Positions 19,386 to 28,751 of a stretch of DNA of 62,225 bases are shown here, one piece after another; within the stretch, counting starts at the first letter, position 1; each line of letters opens with the position of its first letter. This DNA comes from an uncultured bacterium (lineage in GTDB: Bacteria; Actinomycetota; Coriobacteriia; Coriobacteriales; Eggerthellaceae). The notes below the pieces were generated by a model. That model searched no databases and was not told the origin of the DNA. It saw nothing but the letters and a program-made list of their open reading frames with translations. The translations under genes were made by a program, and so were the position numbers. Location: positions 1 through 62,225 of the forward strand of contig CAJMPP010000010.1 of the NCBI GenBank assembly GCA_905215325.1, written 5' to 3'.

Positions 19386-22300
19386 ATGAAAAACGTTCTG
19401 CACGTGCTCGGCCGCGACCTGCTGCGCCTTTTGAAGGCGCCGGCTGCCCTGGTGGTGGCCGTGGTGCTGGTCGTGCTGCCGTCGACGTACACGTGGTTCA
19501 ACGTCATCGGCTTTTGGAACCCCTACGACAACACGGGAAACATGCGCGTATGCGTGGTGAATCAGGACGCCGGGTCCGAGAACGATTTGATGGGACAGAT
19601 GAACCTGGGCAACCAGATCGTGGACACGCTGCACGAAAACCACCAGCTGAAATGGGAGTTCACCGATTACGACGACGCGATGCGCAAGGTGGAATCGGGC
19701 GAGGTCTATGCGGCGTTCGTCATCCCTGAGGACTTCACCGCCAACCTGTTCACGATCGTGACGGGCGATTTCCGGCAGCCCAACCTGCAGTATTACGTCA
19801 ACGAGAAGATGAACCCCGTGTCGCCGAAGGTGACCGATGCGGGATCTTCCACCCTTGACGAGGCCATCAACAGCCAGTTCGTTTCCACGGTCAGCTCGGT
19901 GGTGGCGGATACGCTAAACGACAAGGTCGTCGAAGCCGAGCAGAACCTGATCACCGCGCAGAACGATTCGGCCGCGCAGCTTTCGCGCGCCGTTGATTCC
20001 GTTTCCAGCGCGCGTACGACCGTGAGCGGGTTGGCGGCATCAACCGAGGAGGCCCGCCAGAAGGCGCAATCGGCGAAAGGCCAGCTTGAGCAGGCTCGAG
20101 CCGACGCGCAAACCGTGCAGGACCAGTTGCAGCAGGTCAGCGACCTTTCCTTGACGCTGCAAAACAGTTTGGGCACGTTCACGTCGGTGGCCATGCCCGG
20201 CATGTCGAACTCGAATCTGATGCTGTCGCAAGCAGCGTCGCAGGCGGCCGGGTCGATCACCGATGCCTCCAACGCCATATCCAGCGCGCAAGGCACCGTT
20301 GACGCCGCGGCCGATCGCGCCCAGGGCGTGTTGGACGTGAACACTGCCGTCATCGAGCAGTTGCAGATCGTGCACGACCAGATGCCCGACTCCGACCCGA
20401 ACAAGGAACAGCTGCGATTCGCCATCGATTCTCTGACCGCCCGCAATGCCGAGCTGCAGCGCGATTTGAACGACCTGAAGACGCTCAGCGGCGACGTGGA
20501 TGCCACGGCCGCCAGCGTCGCGGCCGCCGCCAACACCGTCAACGCCGCCGCGCAAAACGCCATCACCGCTTCGGGGGCTTATCAGCAGCAGCTGTTCGGC
20601 AGCGCCTTGCCGCAGGTGAGCAACGGCATCTCCCAGGTCGGCATCGCCGCCGCCAGCTTGAAGGGGGCCATCTCGAACCAAGGCTACCTGATCGACGAGA
20701 CCTCGGGCGTGATCGACCAGCTGTCCGGGACGCTGCACGTGGCAAGCGACGCCATGGCGCAGACCGACGCGCTGCTGTCCAGCCTTGAGGGGACCATGCG
20801 CCAGGCGCGCAACGACGTGTCCCTGCTGGGAACGTCCTCCGCGGTGTCCGAGCTGATGGACAACGGGCGCATCGACCCCGAGAAGATCGCCGAGTTCATG
20901 CAGGCGCCCACGCAGGTGACCACCGAGAAGCTGTACCCGCTCAACGCCTACGGTTCGGCCATGGCCCCGCTGTTCATCAGCCTGAGCCTGTGGATCGGCA
21001 CGTTGATGCTGTGCGTCATCTTGAAGCTGGAAGTCGATAAAGAAGGCGTGCCCGGCCTGACGGTGATGCAGGGCTATATCGGCCGCTGGCTGTTCTTCGC
21101 TTTGCTGGTGACCCTGCAGGCCGTGGTGTGCGTGGCGGGCTGCCTGCTCATCGGCGTGCAAGCGGCATCGGTGCCGGCGTTTTTCGCAACGGCGGTTTTG
21201 CTGTCCCTTTCCTACCTGTGCATCACGTACACGCTGTCGTCGTCGTTCCAGCATATCGGCATCGGCTTGTGCATCATCATGGTGTTCGTCCAGATTCCGG
21301 GCGGCACGGGTTTGTATCCGGTCGAGATGACCGACGCCTTCTTCCGCACGGTGTACCCCATGTTCCCGTTCACCTACGGCATCAACGCCTTGCGCGAGGC
21401 CATCGGCGGATTCTACGGCACGCAGTGGTTGGGCTATTGCGGAGTGCTGCTGCTCATCGCGCTGTCCATGGCACTGGTGGGCCTGTTCGTGCGACCGCAT
21501 CTGACCAACCTCAACCGTCTGGTGGCGAAGGAGATCGAGCAAAGCGACCTGCTCAACGTCGAGGAGGCCTTGGTTCCCGAGCGACGTTACCGTATCGGGC
21601 AGCTTATCCGGGCGTTGTCCGACCATGACGAGTTCCACAATGCGGTGCGCCAGCAGGCCGATACGTTCCTGAGACATTATCCTCGCCTGAAGCGCGGCGC
21701 GCTCATTTTGGGTATCGCCGTGCCAGTGGTGGTTTCGGTGGTGTTCGCCGTGACCACTACCGAGAAGGTGGTCATCCTGACGGCATGGCTGACCTGGCTG
21801 GTCATCCTTATCGGCTTCTTGCTGGGATTGGAGATGGTGCGCGACAACATCCAGCGCCAGGCGTCCATCGACGGGATGAGCGATGACGAGTTGCGCGGGC
21901 ATCTGGCCGATCGGGGCAAGAAGGTGGTCAAGGAATTGGTGCCCGCTGCCATGTCGACGGCGCGCGTTTCGGTGCCCGTCGACCGCTCCGCCCGTGCGGC
22001 GGGCGTGTCCGTGCCGCTGCCGCCTGTGGGCGTGGCTGCCGACGACCTGGCGGACCGGCCCGCCTCGACGCGCGACGTCCATGATGCCGGGCAGGGCGCT
22101 GCCCGCAAGCCGAAGGATGCCCCGGGTAAGGGCGCATCGCTGATGGATCTGGCGGCCAAGGGCAAACCGGCGTACTTCGACGGCCCGTTTTTGACCGATG
22201 AGGAGGCTCACGGCGAAAAGGGCGAAAACAGCAAGGACGATGAGGAGCTGCTTGAGGTGGAGATGCCCGCTCTTGAGCTGAGCGCAGACGACCTTGAGGC

Positions 22301-22388
22301 GCTTGCGCAGCGCAAGGCCGAGCGCGGCAAGCACGGCAAGAAGCATAAGAAGAAGGGCGATTCGAAGAAGGGGGGCGGCCATGCGTAA
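19386..22388 (+). CDS. YhgE/Pip-family membrane protein with long coiled coil, first of a pair
   Basis: A 1000-residue membrane protein. One N-terminal helix (~20-42) is followed by the conserved PSTYTWFNVIGFWNPYDNTG motif of the YhgE/phage infection protein family, then a ~450-residue outward-facing region rich in Ala, Gln and Asp with heptad character, then about five helices between ~520 and ~705 that resemble ABC-2-type permease segments. Two further helices (~772-818) and a C-terminal tail that is acidic and then strongly lysine-rich (KKHKKKGDSKK) are additions. Lactococcal Pip is a phage receptor; the native function of the family is not established. The ATG at 19386 begins at the family N-terminus. 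Confidence 0.8.
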   Translation: MKNVLHVLGRDLLRLLKAPAALVVAVVLVVLPSTYTWFNVIGFWNPYDNTGNMRVCVVNQDAGSENDLMGQMNLGNQIVDTLHENHQLKWEFTDYDDAMRKVESGEVYAAFVIPEDFTANLFTIVTGDFRQPNLQYYVNEKMNPVSPKVTDAGSSTLDEAINSQFVSTVSSVVADTLNDKVVEAEQNLITAQNDSAAQLSRAVDSVSSARTTVSGLAASTEEARQKAQSAKGQLEQARADAQTVQDQLQQVSDLSLTLQNSLGTFTSVAMPGMSNSNLMLSQAASQAAGSITDASNAISSAQGTVDAAADRAQGVLDVNTAVIEQLQIVHDQMPDSDPNKEQLRFAIDSLTARNAELQRDLNDLKTLSGDVDATAASVAAAANTVNAAAQNAITASGAYQQQLFGSALPQVSNGISQVGIAAASLKGAISNQGYLIDETSGVIDQLSGTLHVASDAMAQTDALLSSLEGTMRQARNDVSLLGTSSAVSELMDNGRIDPEKIAEFMQAPTQVTTEKLYPLNAYGSAMAPLFISLSLWIGTLMLCVILKLEVDKEGVPGLTVMQGYIGRWLFFALLVTLQAVVCVAGCLLIGVQAASVPAFFATAVLLSLSYLCITYTLSSSFQHIGIGLCIIMVFVQIPGGTGLYPVEMTDAFFRTVYPMFPFTYGINALREAIGGFYGTQWLGYCGVLLLIALSMALVGLFVRPHLTNLNRLVAKEIEQSDLLNVEEALVPERRYRIGQLIRALSDHDEFHNAVRQQADTFLRHYPRLKRGALILGIAVPVVVSVVFAVTTTEKVVILTAWLTWLVILIGFLLGLEMVRDNIQRQASIDGMSDDELRGHLADRGKKVVKELVPAAMSTARVSVPVDRSARAAGVSVPLPPVGVAADDLADRPASTRDVHDAGQGAARKPKDAPGKGASLMDLAAKGKPAYFDGPFLTDEEAHGEKGENSKDDEELLEVEMPALELSADDLEALAQRKAERGKHGKKHKKKGDSKKGGGHA

Positions 22389-24570
22389 CGTGTTCAAGCT
22401 GTTCTCCTACGATATCAAGCACCTGTTCGGCAACGTGATAACCGTGGTCATCGTCTTGGGCCTGGTGTTCTTGCCGTCCATTTTCACGTGGTACAACGTC
22501 ATCGCGTGTTGGAACGTGTTCGACAACACGGGCAACCTGAAGGTTGCCGTCGCCAATTCCGACGAGGGATACCAAAGCGACCTGCTGCCCACGAAGATCA
22601 ACGTTGGCGACAGCGTGGAGTCGGCGTTGCGCGCCAACGACCAGCTTGACTGGGTGTTCACCGACGAGGAGGACGCCATCGACGGCGCGCGATCGGGCAA
22701 GTACTATGCGGCGGTGGTCATCCCGCAAAGCTTCAGCTCCGACATGATGAGCTTCTACTCCGACGACGCCGAGCATGCCGAGCTCATCTACTACGAGAAC
22801 GAGAAGAAGAACGCCGTGGCACCGCGCGTGACCGATCAGGCGTCCAGCAAGGTTGCCGCCCAGGTGAACACCACGTTCGCCGAGACCATCTCCGATGTGG
22901 CCCTGGGGCTGATCGATTCGCTGGGGACGGTGGCGGATGATGCCGATGCGGCGGGGCAGGTGGCCAAGCTTTCGGGCACCATATCCTCGTCCGCCGATCA
23001 GATGCGCACCGCCGCCGACGTGCTCGAGTCGTACGCGAACCTGGCGGGGACGGCGCAGGCGCTCGTAGGAAGTTCCACCCAGCTTCTGGGCAATGCGCAA
23101 AGCGCGGTGAAGGATGCGCAGCAGCAGGCCTCGGGGGCGAAAAGCGGCGCCGAGACCATCGGCGATGCGCTGACGACGTCGGTTTCGTCCTTGTCCGATG
23201 CCCTGGCCCAAAGCTCCGACGGCTTCAACCAGGTGCCCGCGGCCATCGATAAGGTATATGCGCAGGTGGATACCGATAAGGCGAACGCCGCGCAAAGCCT
23301 TCGCGACCAGGCGGCCGACGTGGATTCCCAGATAGAGCGCTATCAGCAGCTCATCGAGGTGCTTGAATCCATCAAGCCGCAGCTCGACGAGCAGTACCGC
23401 CCCGCGGTGGATGCCGTGGTGTCGCAGCTGAACACGTCCATATCCTCGCTTGGGAAGCTGCGCGACAGCTTGACCTCGGCGGCGGACAAGATGGCTGCCG
23501 GAAACGACCCGGAATCCGCGTCCCGCGCCGATATCCAGGCGAAGCTCGACGAGGCGAAGGCGAACGCCGACAAGCTGAAGAACGACTACGAGAACAACCT
23601 GAAGCCGGGCCTTGAGAGCTTGGCGAGCTCGGTGGCGCAGGCGGCCCAGTCGCTTTCGGCGCGCGCTTCGCAGCTTTCCGGCGTGGGCGACGACCTGAAC
23701 GGCGCCGCGTCCTCGGTGACGTCCGACCTTGCGGGCGCGCGGAGCGCCATCCGCGCCATGTCCGATGAGCTCCGTGGGTCGGCCGACAAGATGTCGGCGT
23801 TGTCTCAACGCGTCAACGAGGCGTTGGCCAGTGGAAACATGGAGCAGCTGAAGCAAATCATCGGCTCGGACCCCGAGGCCCTTGCCAAGGCGGTGTCCGC
23901 GCCTGTGGGGGTTGAGCGCGTCGCCGTGTTCCCGGTGGAGGACTTCGGTTCTGCCATGGCGCCGTTGTATACCACGCTGGCCCTATGGGTGGGGTCGTTG
24001 CTGATCATGGTGCTGCTGAACCCGGTTCCCTCCGAACGCGCCAAGCGCGAGGCGGGGCTGGTCGAGCCTAGGTCTTGGCAGCTGTTCTTCGGACGCTATG
24101 GTGCGCCGTTCGTATTGGCTTTCATGCAATCGACGGTGGTGTGCCTGGGCAATATGCTGTTCGTGGGGGTCCAGGTTGCCAACCCGCTGCTGTACCTTGT
24201 GTGCTTCTGGACGGCGGGCTTCGTGTTCAGTTTCATCATCTACACGCTGGTGTCGCTGTTCGCCAACCTTGGCAAGGCGCTTGCCGTGCTGTTGCTCATC
24301 ATCTACGTGACCGGCGGCGGTGGCAGCTTCCCCTTGCAGCTGCTGCCCGGCTTCTTCCAGGCCGTCAGTCCGTTTTTGCCGGCGACGCACGTCATCAACG
24401 CCATGCGCGCGGCGAGCATGGGCGTGTACCAGAACGATTTCTGGGTGCAGATCGGCATAACGCTCGCCTTCATCGTGCCGTTCGTGATCATGGGTATCCT
24501 GCGGCCGGTGCTCTCGCGCTTCACGTATTGGTTCGTGGAGCAGGTGGAGAAATCGAAGGTGGTTGCCTAG
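22381..24570 (+). CDS. YhgE/Pip-family membrane protein, second of a pair
   Basis: A 729-residue paralogue of the preceding protein, starting within its last codons (ATGCGTAA overlap of 8 bases), with a purine-rich ribosome-binding stretch upstream. It has the same layout: N-terminal helix (~15-38), the PSIFTWYNVIACWNVFDNTG motif, a long extracytoplasmic coiled coil with repeated Ala-Ser-Asp-Gln patterns, and five C-terminal helices ending near residue 720. It lacks the extra helices and basic tail of its partner. Overlap and shared design suggest that the two form a hetero-oligomer, by analogy with two-subunit ABC-2-like permeases, but no ATPase gene is adjacent. Function unknown. Confidence 0.8.
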   Translation: MRNVFKLFSYDIKHLFGNVITVVIVLGLVFLPSIFTWYNVIACWNVFDNTGNLKVAVANSDEGYQSDLLPTKINVGDSVESALRANDQLDWVFTDEEDAIDGARSGKYYAAVVIPQSFSSDMMSFYSDDAEHAELIYYENEKKNAVAPRVTDQASSKVAAQVNTTFAETISDVALGLIDSLGTVADDADAAGQVAKLSGTISSSADQMRTAADVLESYANLAGTAQALVGSSTQLLGNAQSAVKDAQQQASGAKSGAETIGDALTTSVSSLSDALAQSSDGFNQVPAAIDKVYAQVDTDKANAAQSLRDQAADVDSQIERYQQLIEVLESIKPQLDEQYRPAVDAVVSQLNTSISSLGKLRDSLTSAADKMAAGNDPESASRADIQAKLDEAKANADKLKNDYENNLKPGLESLASSVAQAAQSLSARASQLSGVGDDLNGAASSVTSDLAGARSAIRAMSDELRGSADKMSALSQRVNEALASGNMEQLKQIIGSDPEALAKAVSAPVGVERVAVFPVEDFGSAMAPLYTTLALWVGSLLIMVLLNPVPSERAKREAGLVEPRSWQLFFGRYGAPFVLAFMQSTVVCLGNMLFVGVQVANPLLYLVCFWTAGFVFSFIIYTLVSLFANLGKALAVLLLIIYVTGGGGSFPLQLLPGFFQAVSPFLPATHVINAMRAASMGVYQNDFWVQIGITLAFIVPFVIMGILRPVLSRFTYWFVEQVEKSKVVA

Positions 24571-24904
24571 CCGGCTGCTGTCGGAAAGGCTGGTTTCTTG
24601 GGGCGCAGTTCGGTTTCGGGCGGCGCCCTTTTCGCATATGCGCGTGCGTTCGGGCCCGTTCGGTGGTTCGTCTTGCCTTGCGGCAGGGTTCCGATCGCGG
24701 GTCGGCGGCCCGTCGCGCGCTGCATGGAGTATAATCATGGGCAGGTTCAACACGGTGCGTTACCTGTTTGAACGACGGCAACGTAACGGTTGGGTCCGAA
24801 AGCAAGGCGCCAAGGGGCAAGCCTTGCGCATCCGGCGATCGTCCGCCGGTTTCAAGCCCGCGCGGCGGGGTGCCGCTGGGCGCTTTTGAGGGAAGGAGCC
24901 CGTT
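24571..24904. other. Intergenic stretch between the YhgE pair and the stress protein gene
   Basis: About 330 bases without a convincing gene. It contains a weak terminator hairpin at 24601-24632, a consensus -10 TATAAT at 24730-24735 with no -35, and a hairpin GCAAGGC/GCCTTGC at about 24803-24828. A 50-codon open frame at 24737-24889 is arginine-rich, lacks a ribosome-binding site and is probably not translated. Confidence 0.4.
24601..24632 (+). terminator. Likely terminator after the YhgE pair
   Basis: GGGCGC pairs with GCGCCC across a 16-base loop and is followed by TTTT. The stem is short, so the call is tentative. Confidence 0.45.
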
Positions 24905-25384
24905 ATGATGTTCCGTCATGTCATGGTCCCCTATGATGGGTCCGATCACGCGAAGAACGCTCTGAACTACGCCAAGGACCTGGTTGCCGGCGATGCCGAT
25001 GCCAAGCTGTCCGTGGTGCATGCCGTGCCGTCCAGCTACATGGGCGTGGATCGCATGGGAACCGATGGCGCGCTTGACGGCGTGCCCTACGGCATGCTGG
25101 ATTACGAAGAGTATCAGGGCGTGGTCAAGCGCGTGCTCGATGAGGCGCAGAAGCGCGTTGCCGAGGATCTGGGCGATGCTCTGGCCGATCTGGGCGACCG
25201 TGCCCAGGTGGAGGCCGTCGCCGGCGCTTCTCCGGCAGATGCGCTGTCGCGCTACGCCGAGGAGCATGATTGCGACCTCATCGTCATGGGCCGTCGCGGC
25301 CTGGGCGCCATCCGCGGCATGCTGGGCAGCGTCAGCTTCGGCGTGCTGCGCGCCACCGATGTGCCGGTGCTTACGGTGAAGTAG
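24905..25384 (+). CDS. Universal stress protein (UspA family)
   Basis: A 159-residue single-domain Usp. It begins with the family strand FRHVMVPYDGSDHA and carries the ATP-binding motif G-x2-G-x9-G-S near residue 128 (MGRRGLGAIRGMLGSVSFGVL), ending PVLTVK. ATP-binding members usually act as dimers and respond to energy or redox stress. The insert around residues 45-65 (SSYMGVDRMGTDG...) is typical of actinobacterial forms. The ATG at 24905 follows GGGAAGGA; ATG at 24908 is an alternative. It is transcribed toward crcB, with a terminator in between. Confidence 0.9.
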   Translation: MMFRHVMVPYDGSDHAKNALNYAKDLVAGDADAKLSVVHAVPSSYMGVDRMGTDGALDGVPYGMLDYEEYQGVVKRVLDEAQKRVAEDLGDALADLGDRAQVEAVAGASPADALSRYAEEHDCDLIVMGRRGLGAIRGMLGSVSFGVLRATDVPVLTVK

Positions 25385-25410
25385 CCTTCGCCTGTTGTTT
25401 TGGCTGATAA

Positions 25411-25446
25411 GCCGTCTGCAACGCTTGCCGTTGCGGGCGGCTTTTT
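25411..25446 (+). terminator. Terminator after the universal stress protein gene
   Basis: GCCGTCTGCAACG pairs with CGTTGCGGGCGGC with small internal mismatches, followed by TTTTT. Confidence 0.8.
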
Positions 25447-25612
25447 CGCGTTTCGGGACGTATGGCAGAGCTCGAGCGCCTGCCTTCGAATCGGGTGCGC
25501 CCGATATTATGGCGACAAAGCATCGCTGAACCGTGCCGGGTGCCGGGGCGTTGCGGAGACGGGGCGTTGGGGTTTCATGTCGGCTTGCGTTGCGATCGGG
25601 GCTGCCGTTTCG

Positions 25613-25999
25613 CTAGGCCGCTTGCGTCCCCAGCGCCCAGCGTACCAGCATCTTGCCGGCGACGACGCCCAGCACGCATGCGGCCAAGCTGCCGAGCGCA
25701 TAGGCGCCGCCTATGGCGTATTCGCCGCGCTCGAGTAGGCCGAGCGTTTCAAGCGAGAAGGTGCTGAACGTGGTGAAGCCGCCGCACAGGCCGGTTTTCA
25801 GGAACAGCATGGCGTTTGAGGGCAGCATGCCAGGGCGGATGCTGGCCGCTTCCACCACGGCGCCGATGGCCACGGCTCCCGTGAAGTTGATGGCGAAGGT
25901 GATGAGCGGGAATTGTCCCTGATAGGGAAGCAATCCAAGCAGATAGCGCGCGATGGCTCCGCAAAAACCGCCTGCCCCGACGCATAATGCCGCGATCAT
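25613..25999 (-). CDS. crcB: Fluoride ion channel CrcB/Fluc
   Basis: A 128-residue membrane protein with four helices that exports fluoride. Family hallmarks: G-GAIARY near residue 16 (GAGGFCGAIARYLLG), the NFTGAVAIG segment, and the pore motif GGFTTFSTFS. The ATG at 25999 has GGAAAGGA upstream. A single copy is present, so it should form a dual-topology homodimer rather than a heterodimer. I looked for the fluoride riboswitch consensus in the 100 bases upstream and did not see it. The region between its start and the next gene is a divergent promoter area. Confidence 0.92.
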   Translation of the reverse strand: MIAALCVGAGGFCGAIARYLLGLLPYQGQFPLITFAINFTGAVAIGAVVEAASIRPGMLPSNAMLFLKTGLCGGFTTFSTFSLETLGLLERGEYAIGGAYALGSLAACVLGVVAGKMLVRWALGTQAA

Positions 26000-26101
26000 G
26001 GCACATCCTTTCCAATACGTGTTCTTCGGGTTCGTATTGTAGTGCAACCCGTTGCCGCATGCGTTGGTTGCTAGACTGGACGGGAACGAAAGGAGCTGAC
26101 C

Positions 26102-27493
26102 ATGGCGGATGAGATGATGGATAAGGACCCGGCTTCGGCGCAGATGGGGTCGGCGGAGGCGGGCATCGCCCCGGCCGATGTGCGTGCGGCGCATGATATG
26201 GCGGCGTTCGTGCAGGAGTGCCCGAGCATGTTCCATACGGTGGCGGCCGTGCGGCGGCGTTTGGATGAGGCGGGCTTCGCCTATCTGCCTGAAAGCAAGC
26301 CGTGGGAGGTTCGGCGCGGCGGGTGCTACTACACCGTGCGCAACAACTCGAGCATCATCGCGTTCAAGGTCGGTGCGAAGCTTGACGCGTATCGCTTCCA
26401 GCTTACGGCGTCGCATTCCGATTCTCCGACGTATAAGGTCAAGGCGGCTCCCGAGCTTTCCGGTCCGTCGGGCTATATGCGTTTGAACGTGGAAGCATAT
26501 GGCGGCGTGATGGACCATACCTGGTTCGACAGGCCTTTGTCTGTGGCGGGCCGAGTGCTGGTTCGTTCGGGCGGCCGCGTGGAAAGCCGCCTGATCGCGC
26601 CTGATGCGGATCTGCTGATCATCCCTCGCGTGCCCATTCATCTTGATCGCGAGGCGAATTCCCGTTTCTCCCCGAACCGCGCCGTCGACCTGTGCCCGGT
26701 CATGTCGGCGGGGGAGCTTGGGCCTGGGTCCTTCGATCGGCTGGTCGCCCAGGAGGCGGGCGTCGCGCCCGAGCAGGTCCTGGCGCGCGACCTGTTCCTG
26801 GTGAATCGTCAGCAGCCTTCCGTGTGGGGCTGGGGTAGCGAGTTCATAAGCGCTCCGCGTTTGGATGACCTGGGGTGCGTCTACATCTCCCTTTCCGCGT
26901 TCCTGACCGCGGGCAACGACGATGCCGTCTCGGTGTTCTGCTGCTTCGATAACGAGGAAGTGGGCTCGAACACCAAGCAAGGCGCCATGTCGACGTTTTT
27001 GCGCGATTGCCTTGAGCGCGTGAACACGGGACTTGGGTTCACGCCCGAGCAGCTGCGGTGCGCGCTGGCGAAGAGCATGCTGGTCAGCTGCGACAACGCC
27101 CACGCTGTGCATCCGAACCATCCCGAGCTCTACGACGAGGGCAATCGCGTGATGCTCAACCGCGGTCTTGCGGTGAAGGAGGCGGCGAACCAGAAGTATT
27201 GCACCGACGCGTTCAGCCGTGCGGTGTTCTGCGCGATATGCCAGGATGCGGGCGTGCCCCTGCAGCGCTTCGCGAACAGAAGCGACATGCCGGGCGGGTC
27301 CACGTTGGGGAATCTGTCGAATATGCAGGTGAGCATGCATGCCGTCGATGTGGGCTTGCCTCAGCTGGCCATGCATTCCAGCTACGAGACGGCCGGCGTC
27401 GCCGACATCGCCTTGGGGACGGCCGCGTTGGAGGCGTTTTACAACGCGGATGTCCGCATCGAGGACGCCGATTTCGCGGACCTGCGTTTGTAG
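26102..27493 (+). CDS. M18 family aminopeptidase
   Basis: Zinc aminopeptidase that removes N-terminal residues (acidic ones in well-studied M18 enzymes); cytosolic and typically dodecameric. The 463-residue protein has the metal-binding His-Asp in ASHSDSPTYK, the bridging Asp in RLDDLGC, the catalytic Glu pair in FDNEEVGS, a CDNAHAVHPNH segment and the final His ligand in MHSSYETAG. The ATG is preceded by AAAGGAG. The first 30 residues (rich in Asp, Ala and Met) extend the family N-terminus and could be trimmed if translation starts later. It is divergent from crcB and followed by the DegV gene. Confidence 0.92.
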   Translation: MADEMMDKDPASAQMGSAEAGIAPADVRAAHDMAAFVQECPSMFHTVAAVRRRLDEAGFAYLPESKPWEVRRGGCYYTVRNNSSIIAFKVGAKLDAYRFQLTASHSDSPTYKVKAAPELSGPSGYMRLNVEAYGGVMDHTWFDRPLSVAGRVLVRSGGRVESRLIAPDADLLIIPRVPIHLDREANSRFSPNRAVDLCPVMSAGELGPGSFDRLVAQEAGVAPEQVLARDLFLVNRQQPSVWGWGSEFISAPRLDDLGCVYISLSAFLTAGNDDAVSVFCCFDNEEVGSNTKQGAMSTFLRDCLERVNTGLGFTPEQLRCALAKSMLVSCDNAHAVHPNHPELYDEGNRVMLNRGLAVKEAANQKYCTDAFSRAVFCAICQDAGVPLQRFANRSDMPGGSTLGNLSNMQVSMHAVDVGLPQLAMHSSYETAGVADIALGTAALEAFYNADVRIEDADFADLRL

Positions 27494-27648
27494 GGGCGTT
27501 GGATGCGTGGCCGGATCGGCGGGCTGCAAGGATGCCGATTGTAAGGTGATGGTTGCGCTAATGGACATATTGCTGCAATATGGGGCGTTGCGCATGGGCG
27601 AAACGAGCACGTGCGCAATGATGCGATTCGCAAAACGATAGGAGTATT

Positions 27649-28542
27649 TTGCAGCAGACATCCGCCGGCGCCGACGCGCCTTGCGTCCATATCATCACCG
27701 ATTCCGCTTCCGACCTGGTGCAAGGCGAGCTTGAGGGTATAAGCGCCATTGTGCCGCTTTCCATCGCGTTCGGTGATGAGGAGTACTTGGACGGCATAGA
27801 CCTGTCCCATCAACGGTTTTACGAGAAGCTGGTGGAATCCGACGAGCTTCCGCGCACCAGCCAGGTAACGCCGTTCGCGTTCTCGCAGGTTATCGAGGGC
27901 GTGCTCGGCGCGCCCGATGCCGGCGGCCCGGACGAGGCGGTGGTCATCACGCTGTCCGCGAAGCTGTCGGGCACGCACGAGAGCGCGCTTGCCGCGGCGC
28001 AGGCATGGGGAGGCCGCGTGCACGTGGTGGATTCCACGAACGTGACCATCGGGCAGAAGGCCTTGGCGGCATATGCGGTGCGTTTGGCGAAGCAGGGCAT
28101 GTCGGCGGCCCAGATAGCCTCCGAACTCGACGATGCGAAAGGTCGCATCCGCCTGGTCGCGCTGCTTGATACGTTGGAGTACCTGCAAAAGGGCGGCCGC
28201 ATCTCCAAAACGGCGGCCTTCGCCGGCGGCGTGCTGTCCATCAAGCCCGTGGTCGCCATCCAGGACGGCGCCGTCGCGGTGCTCGGCAAGGCGCGCGGTT
28301 CGAAGAAGGGCAACAACCTGCTCATCCAGCAGGTGAAGGAGGCCGGCGGCATCGACTTCGACATGCCGTTCTTCCTGGGTTATACCGGCTTGGGCGACGA
28401 TCTGGTGCGCAAGTACATCGAGGATAGCCGCGAGCTGTGGGAAGGCCATGTGGAAAGCGTCGGCTATTCCATCGTGGGCGGCACCATCGGCACGCATGTG
28501 GGGCCGGGCGCCGTGGCGTTGGCGTTTTTCGCCAAGCGGTAG
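27649..28542 (+). CDS. DegV-family fatty-acid-binding protein
   Basis: DegV proteins bind a single fatty acid; in Firmicutes the FakB members deliver exogenous fatty acids to the kinase FakA. The 297-residue protein has the N-terminal IITDSASDL motif, the central LSAKLSGTHESA loop that surrounds the carboxylate, and LDTLEYLQKGGRIS in the second domain. The start is TTG at 27649, with AGGAG seven bases upstream. No fakA-like gene is nearby, so its role as a FakB is inferred from family only. A strong terminator follows. Confidence 0.88.
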   Translation: MQQTSAGADAPCVHIITDSASDLVQGELEGISAIVPLSIAFGDEEYLDGIDLSHQRFYEKLVESDELPRTSQVTPFAFSQVIEGVLGAPDAGGPDEAVVITLSAKLSGTHESALAAAQAWGGRVHVVDSTNVTIGQKALAAYAVRLAKQGMSAAQIASELDDAKGRIRLVALLDTLEYLQKGGRISKTAAFAGGVLSIKPVVAIQDGAVAVLGKARGSKKGNNLLIQQVKEAGGIDFDMPFFLGYTGLGDDLVRKYIEDSRELWEGHVESVGYSIVGGTIGTHVGPGAVALAFFAKR

Positions 28543-28564
28543 CGCACCGCCGGCAAGCATTTCG

Positions 28565-28607
28565 CCCCGGCATCGTAACCGTATGGTTACGATGCCGGGG
28601 CTTTTTT
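28565..28607 (+). terminator. Terminator after the DegV gene
   Basis: A perfect 16-base-pair stem (CCCCGGCATCGTAACC with its complement, loop GTAT) is followed by C and six T. Confidence 0.9.
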
Positions 28608-28681
28608 ATCCGCAGCCGGGCGTGGAATGCGATCGGCGATAGCCGGAACCTTTTTGCGGCCGTTTTGGTAGCATATACCTC

Positions 28682-28693
28682 CATACGCGTATG
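28682..28693. promoter_or_regulatory. 12-base perfect palindrome upstream of the LysR gene
   Basis: CATACGCGTATG is a perfect inverted repeat about 60 bases before the regulator's start codon. It could be an operator for autoregulation, but LysR boxes normally follow T-N11-A, and this is shorter. Confidence 0.35.
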
Positions 28694-28751
28694 ACCTGCA
28701 GTTTTAGTGGTATTACCCACGATATTCCGTATGTTGTGCGAGGGGGTTGCA

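Noticed and set aside
24737..24889. 50-codon frame after a TATAAT in the gap before the stress protein gene
   Set aside because: Arginine-rich, no ribosome-binding site, overlaps a hairpin; probably leader sequence.
26000..26101. Fluoride riboswitch upstream of crcB
   Set aside because: The conserved riboswitch core was looked for in the leader and is not visible.
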